Under the pieces are notes generated by a model. The model worked only from the letters and a program-made list of their open reading frames with translations. It did no database searches and was not told the origin of the DNA. 64,000 nt of DNA from RGDT01 sp964630925 (GTDB taxonomy: Bacteria; Planctomycetota; Planctomycetia; Gemmatales; Gemmataceae): assembly GCA_964630925.1 (NCBI GenBank), contig CAZVZK010000038.1, positions 9,822 to 73,821 on the forward strand, read 5' to 3'. Every line of letters begins with the position of its first letter. The first letter of the stretch is position 1. The translations under genes were made by a program, and so were the position numbers. Below are positions 61,712-64,000 of this stretch, piece by piece.

Positions 61712-64000
61712 TCATCGCCAGTCGCCGGAGAGCTGCCAGGCCGCCCACCACGCGGGCGGGCTGCGCCGCTCCGCCTTGCCCGCGACGACCACGTCGCTCG
61801 CCTTGCCGACGCCGCGCAGGCCGGCCGTGCCGCGCATCTTCGCGGCCCGCTGCTCGACCCATTCGGGGTTCCGCAGGACGTCGAGCTGTGCCTGCCGCAA
61901 CGATTCGAGCTTCGAGAGCTTCTTCTGCCAGAGGTGGAGGTAGAAGCGCTCCATCAGCACGGACGTGGCGGCGTCGTCCACCGACCACAGGGAGCCGACG
62001 AAGCTCTTGCACCCCGCGACGGCGAAGGCACGCTGGAGGCCGAGCATGCCCTCGCCTGCGGCCTCCTTGCCAAGGCCGGTCTGGCATGCCGACAGCACGG
62101 CCAGCTCCACGCCGGACAGGTCCATCTCGGCGATCTCCAACGCCGTCAGGACGCCGTCGTCCTCGTCGGTGGGCTTGTTCGCCCCGGCGAGGACGATGCC
62201 CGACAGCAGGCCGGGATTCCACCCCGTGACGCCCTCGCGCCCGAGCAGGTCCGGCTTGCCCTTGTCCTCACGGCCGAAGACGCTCTTCATGGACGGCGGC
62301 GCGAAGTAGCCGTGCGTGGCGAGATGCGCGAAGCGGTGTCTCGGCAACGCCTCGCGCAGCAACGCCTTGCTCGCCTTGGCCCCGGAGAGGGTGACGGCCT
62401 CCCCCTTGAGCAAGGCGCGGAAGCGGGCCCCGATGACGTCGGCCTCGGGCCCCGTGGCGGGCAGGGCTTGCCAGGCGCCCTCCCCATCGCCGAACTCCAC
62501 GGCGCCCAGCGCCAGCAAGGAGGGCTTGCCCTTGGCGGGCTGGAGCAGGCGCGGCAGCACCTGCGGGATGGGCAGGATCGCCAGGGGCACCTCCTCCAGC
62601 AGGAACGTCCCCGGCTTCGCCCCCGGCAACGCGGCGAACGGCAGCCGGCCCAGCGCCCCATCCGGCGAGACGAGGACGAGCTCGGCCCCGCCGAGGTGCT
62701 TCTCCAGCGGCGACCAGATCATCTCGCGCAGGCGCGCCGGGGCGGCCCCGGCGTCGCGGCCGCTTTCCAGGGCCTCGCGCCAGGAGGCGAGGGCCACCTC
62801 GACGGGGGGCCTCGGCCCGAGGTCGACGCGCACGGTGGGGGCGTCCGCCCTCACGACCCAGGCGGCCAGCCGGCGCGCCCACGTCTGGGCCTTCGCGGGC
62901 CTCGCCGGATCGAGCCCATCGTAGGCGAGCAGATCGACGAGGACGACGCCCCGAGGCAGCGAGGCGCGATACTGCTCGCTGGAAGGCGGCTTGAGGGCGG
63001 CGCGGAACGGCTCGCTGAGCTCGGCGAGGCGGGCCTCCTTCTCCTCCTTGAGGCGGGTGTACTCCAGGGCGCGTTTCCTCGACCCCTCGTCGTTCCGCGA
63101 GGAGAGCAGGGCGAGAGAGCGCGTGGCGTCGAGCAGATCCAGGGCCACTTGCCGCGTGGCCGGGTCGGCCTGCGCCGCTACGAACGCCCGGCGGGCCTGC
63201 TGGACCGCGAAGGACGCCCCCTTCCACGACAGGACGTGATCGTGGCTGAACCGGGCCGACTCGTCCGGGATCGACAGCCTGATTCTGAGCAGCGGCCGCA
63301 ACGCCTCGGCGGCGGCGAGCTGCTGGCGCTCGGACTGGACGGAGGCTTCGGACGCGAGCCGCCGCCGCGCCAGATACAGCGCGCGTTCCTGGAGGGGCAG
63401 CGCCGTCCCCGGACGGCCCATCTCCTGGTAGAGATTGGCCAGATTGTGGAGTTTCAGAGCGCAATCCGGGTGCCCCTCGCCCAGCGACTCCATCTCCAGC
63501 GCCAGGGCCTGCTTGGCCAGGGGCAGGGCCGCCTTGTAGTTGTTCATGGCCCTGAACAGGCCGGCGAGGAGGCCGAGGCCGGTGTTGTGTTGTGGGTGCC
63601 TCTCCCCCAGTACCTCCTTCGTGATCGCCAGGGCTTGCCTGTGGAGTGGGAGCGCCGCCTTGTAGTCTTTCCTTGCATTGTGCAGGGTGGCGAGGTTGTG
63701 GAGGGCGGTGGCGTAGTCGGGATGCTTTTCCCCCAGCATCTCCTTCGTGATTGCCAGCACCTTCTCAAGGAGGGGGAGGGCCACCTCGTGGTCCCCCATC
63801 GCCGAGTGCAGGGTGGCGAGGTTGTTGAGGGTCTGGGAGTAGCGGGGATGACTTTCCCCCAGAACCAGCTTCTGGATGGCCAGCGCCTGTTTGTAGAGGG
63901 GCAGGGCCGCCTTGTGGTCCCCCATCGCTTGGTACACCGAGGCGAGACCAGGCCTTCCAAGGTGGCTTGACATCGCTATAACAGTAGTGCCCTGAGCGAG
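61712..64000 (-). CDS. CHAT-TPR protein, second copy (5' end outside window)
   Basis: The visible part is 763 codons, open to the right edge without a stop. An ATG at 63973 exists, but the first residues already read as a TPR (LASVYQAMGDHKAALPLYKQ), so the true start with signal peptide is probably beyond the window. At least four 42-residue repeats are seen (LGESHPRYSQ, LGEKHPDYAT, LGERHPQHNT, LGEGHPDCAL). The CHAT domain is complete, with HLATHGYF and LSACQTGLGKEAAGEG. It is very close to the neighbour in the CHAT part, for example GLQRAFAVAGCKSFVGSLWS against SVVSSLWS. The stop is 69 bases from the start of the neighbour, same strand. Confidence 0.88.
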   Translation of the reverse strand, partial: LAQGTTVIAMSSHLGRPGLASVYQAMGDHKAALPLYKQALAIQKLVLGESHPRYSQTLNNLATLHSAMGDHEVALPLLEKVLAITKEMLGEKHPDYATALHNLATLHNARKDYKAALPLHRQALAITKEVLGERHPQHNTGLGLLAGLFRAMNNYKAALPLAKQALALEMESLGEGHPDCALKLHNLANLYQEMGRPGTALPLQERALYLARRRLASEASVQSERQQLAAAEALRPLLRIRLSIPDESARFSHDHVLSWKGASFAVQQARRAFVAAQADPATRQVALDLLDATRSLALLSSRNDEGSRKRALEYTRLKEEKEARLAELSEPFRAALKPPSSEQYRASLPRGVVLVDLLAYDGLDPARPAKAQTWARRLAAWVVRADAPTVRVDLGPRPPVEVALASWREALESGRDAGAAPARLREMIWSPLEKHLGGAELVLVSPDGALGRLPFAALPGAKPGTFLLEEVPLAILPIPQVLPRLLQPAKGKPSLLALGAVEFGDGEGAWQALPATGPEADVIGARFRALLKGEAVTLSGAKASKALLREALPRHRFAHLATHGYFAPPSMKSVFGREDKGKPDLLGREGVTGWNPGLLSGIVLAGANKPTDEDDGVLTALEIAEMDLSGVELAVLSACQTGLGKEAAGEGMLGLQRAFAVAGCKSFVGSLWSVDDAATSVLMERFYLHLWQKKLSKLESLRQAQLDVLRNPEWVEQRAAKMRGTAGLRGVGKASDVVVAGKAERRSPPAWWAAWQLSGDWR

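Noticed and set aside
57957..64000. CHAT-TPR proteins as part of a CRISPR type III-E (Craspase) system
   Set aside because: No Cas gene or array in the window, and the complete protein has an export signal.

Overview
The window looks like chromosome of a GC-rich (about 70%) planctomycete, most likely of the Gemmata group. The evidence is a large PSD1/DUF1549-type cytochrome-like protein, a TIGR02996 leucine-rich-repeat protein, Uma2-family proteins, planctomycete-style small proteins, exported CHAT-TPR proteins, and lipid A genes (lpxB, lpxD, lpxI) that imply a Gram-negative outer membrane. No plasmid, phage or intact insertion sequence is visible.

Layout. 0-4 kb: 5' part of an FKBP lipoprotein gene and metH (minus). 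4-14.7 kb: two giant paralogous zinc-ribbon/TPR membrane proteins with a probably frameshifted small gene between them, then a PQQ-type propeller protein. 14.7-19.3 kb: HNH nuclease, small genes and haem synthesis (hemA with a HemX/CcsA-like gene, divergent hemD). 19.3-23.1 kb: hpt, three tandem membrane paralogues and argJ. 23.1-26.7 kb: a long inverted repeat and three exported proteins, one a CE15 esterase-ThuA fusion. 26.8-31.9 kb: lpxB, a YqeY-like gene, an acyl-CoA dehydrogenase and an HdeD-like gene. 32-36.9 kb: MFS transporter, a sigma factor divergent from a MerR-type regulator with a B12-domain-like C-terminus, and NDH-2. 37-43 kb: glycosyltransferase, HEAT protein, Uma2 protein, lpxD-lpxI. 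43.4-50.6 kb: metallophosphoesterase, yidC, double vWA protein, mnmE, Uma2 protein. 50.6-53 kb: an orphan c-di-GMP-I type RNA with its own terminator, downstream of an LRR gene and an AhpD-like gene with an in-frame UGA. 53-57.7 kb: PSD1 protein, a broken toxin-antitoxin pair and a phosphatase-SUI1 fusion. 58-64 kb: two CHAT-TPR caspase-like proteins.

Most notable observations. (1) At 52278-52850 an AhpD/carboxymuconolactone-decarboxylase family gene reads through a UGA exactly where the second Cys of the CxxC active site belongs. A hairpin fitting the bacterial SECIS pattern follows, so it is probably a selenoprotein. (2) At about 51040-51140 (minus) a GEMM-I aptamer is followed by an intrinsic terminator and no gene, which suggests a standalone c-di-GMP-binding RNA or a 3' UTR element of the selenoprotein operon. 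(3) The divergent sigma-factor/MerR pair carries the same 9-bp direct repeats before both starts, resembling a LitR/LitS- or CarH-like circuit. Many genes also have a TATNATG box about 20-37 nt before the start, which helps choose start codons.
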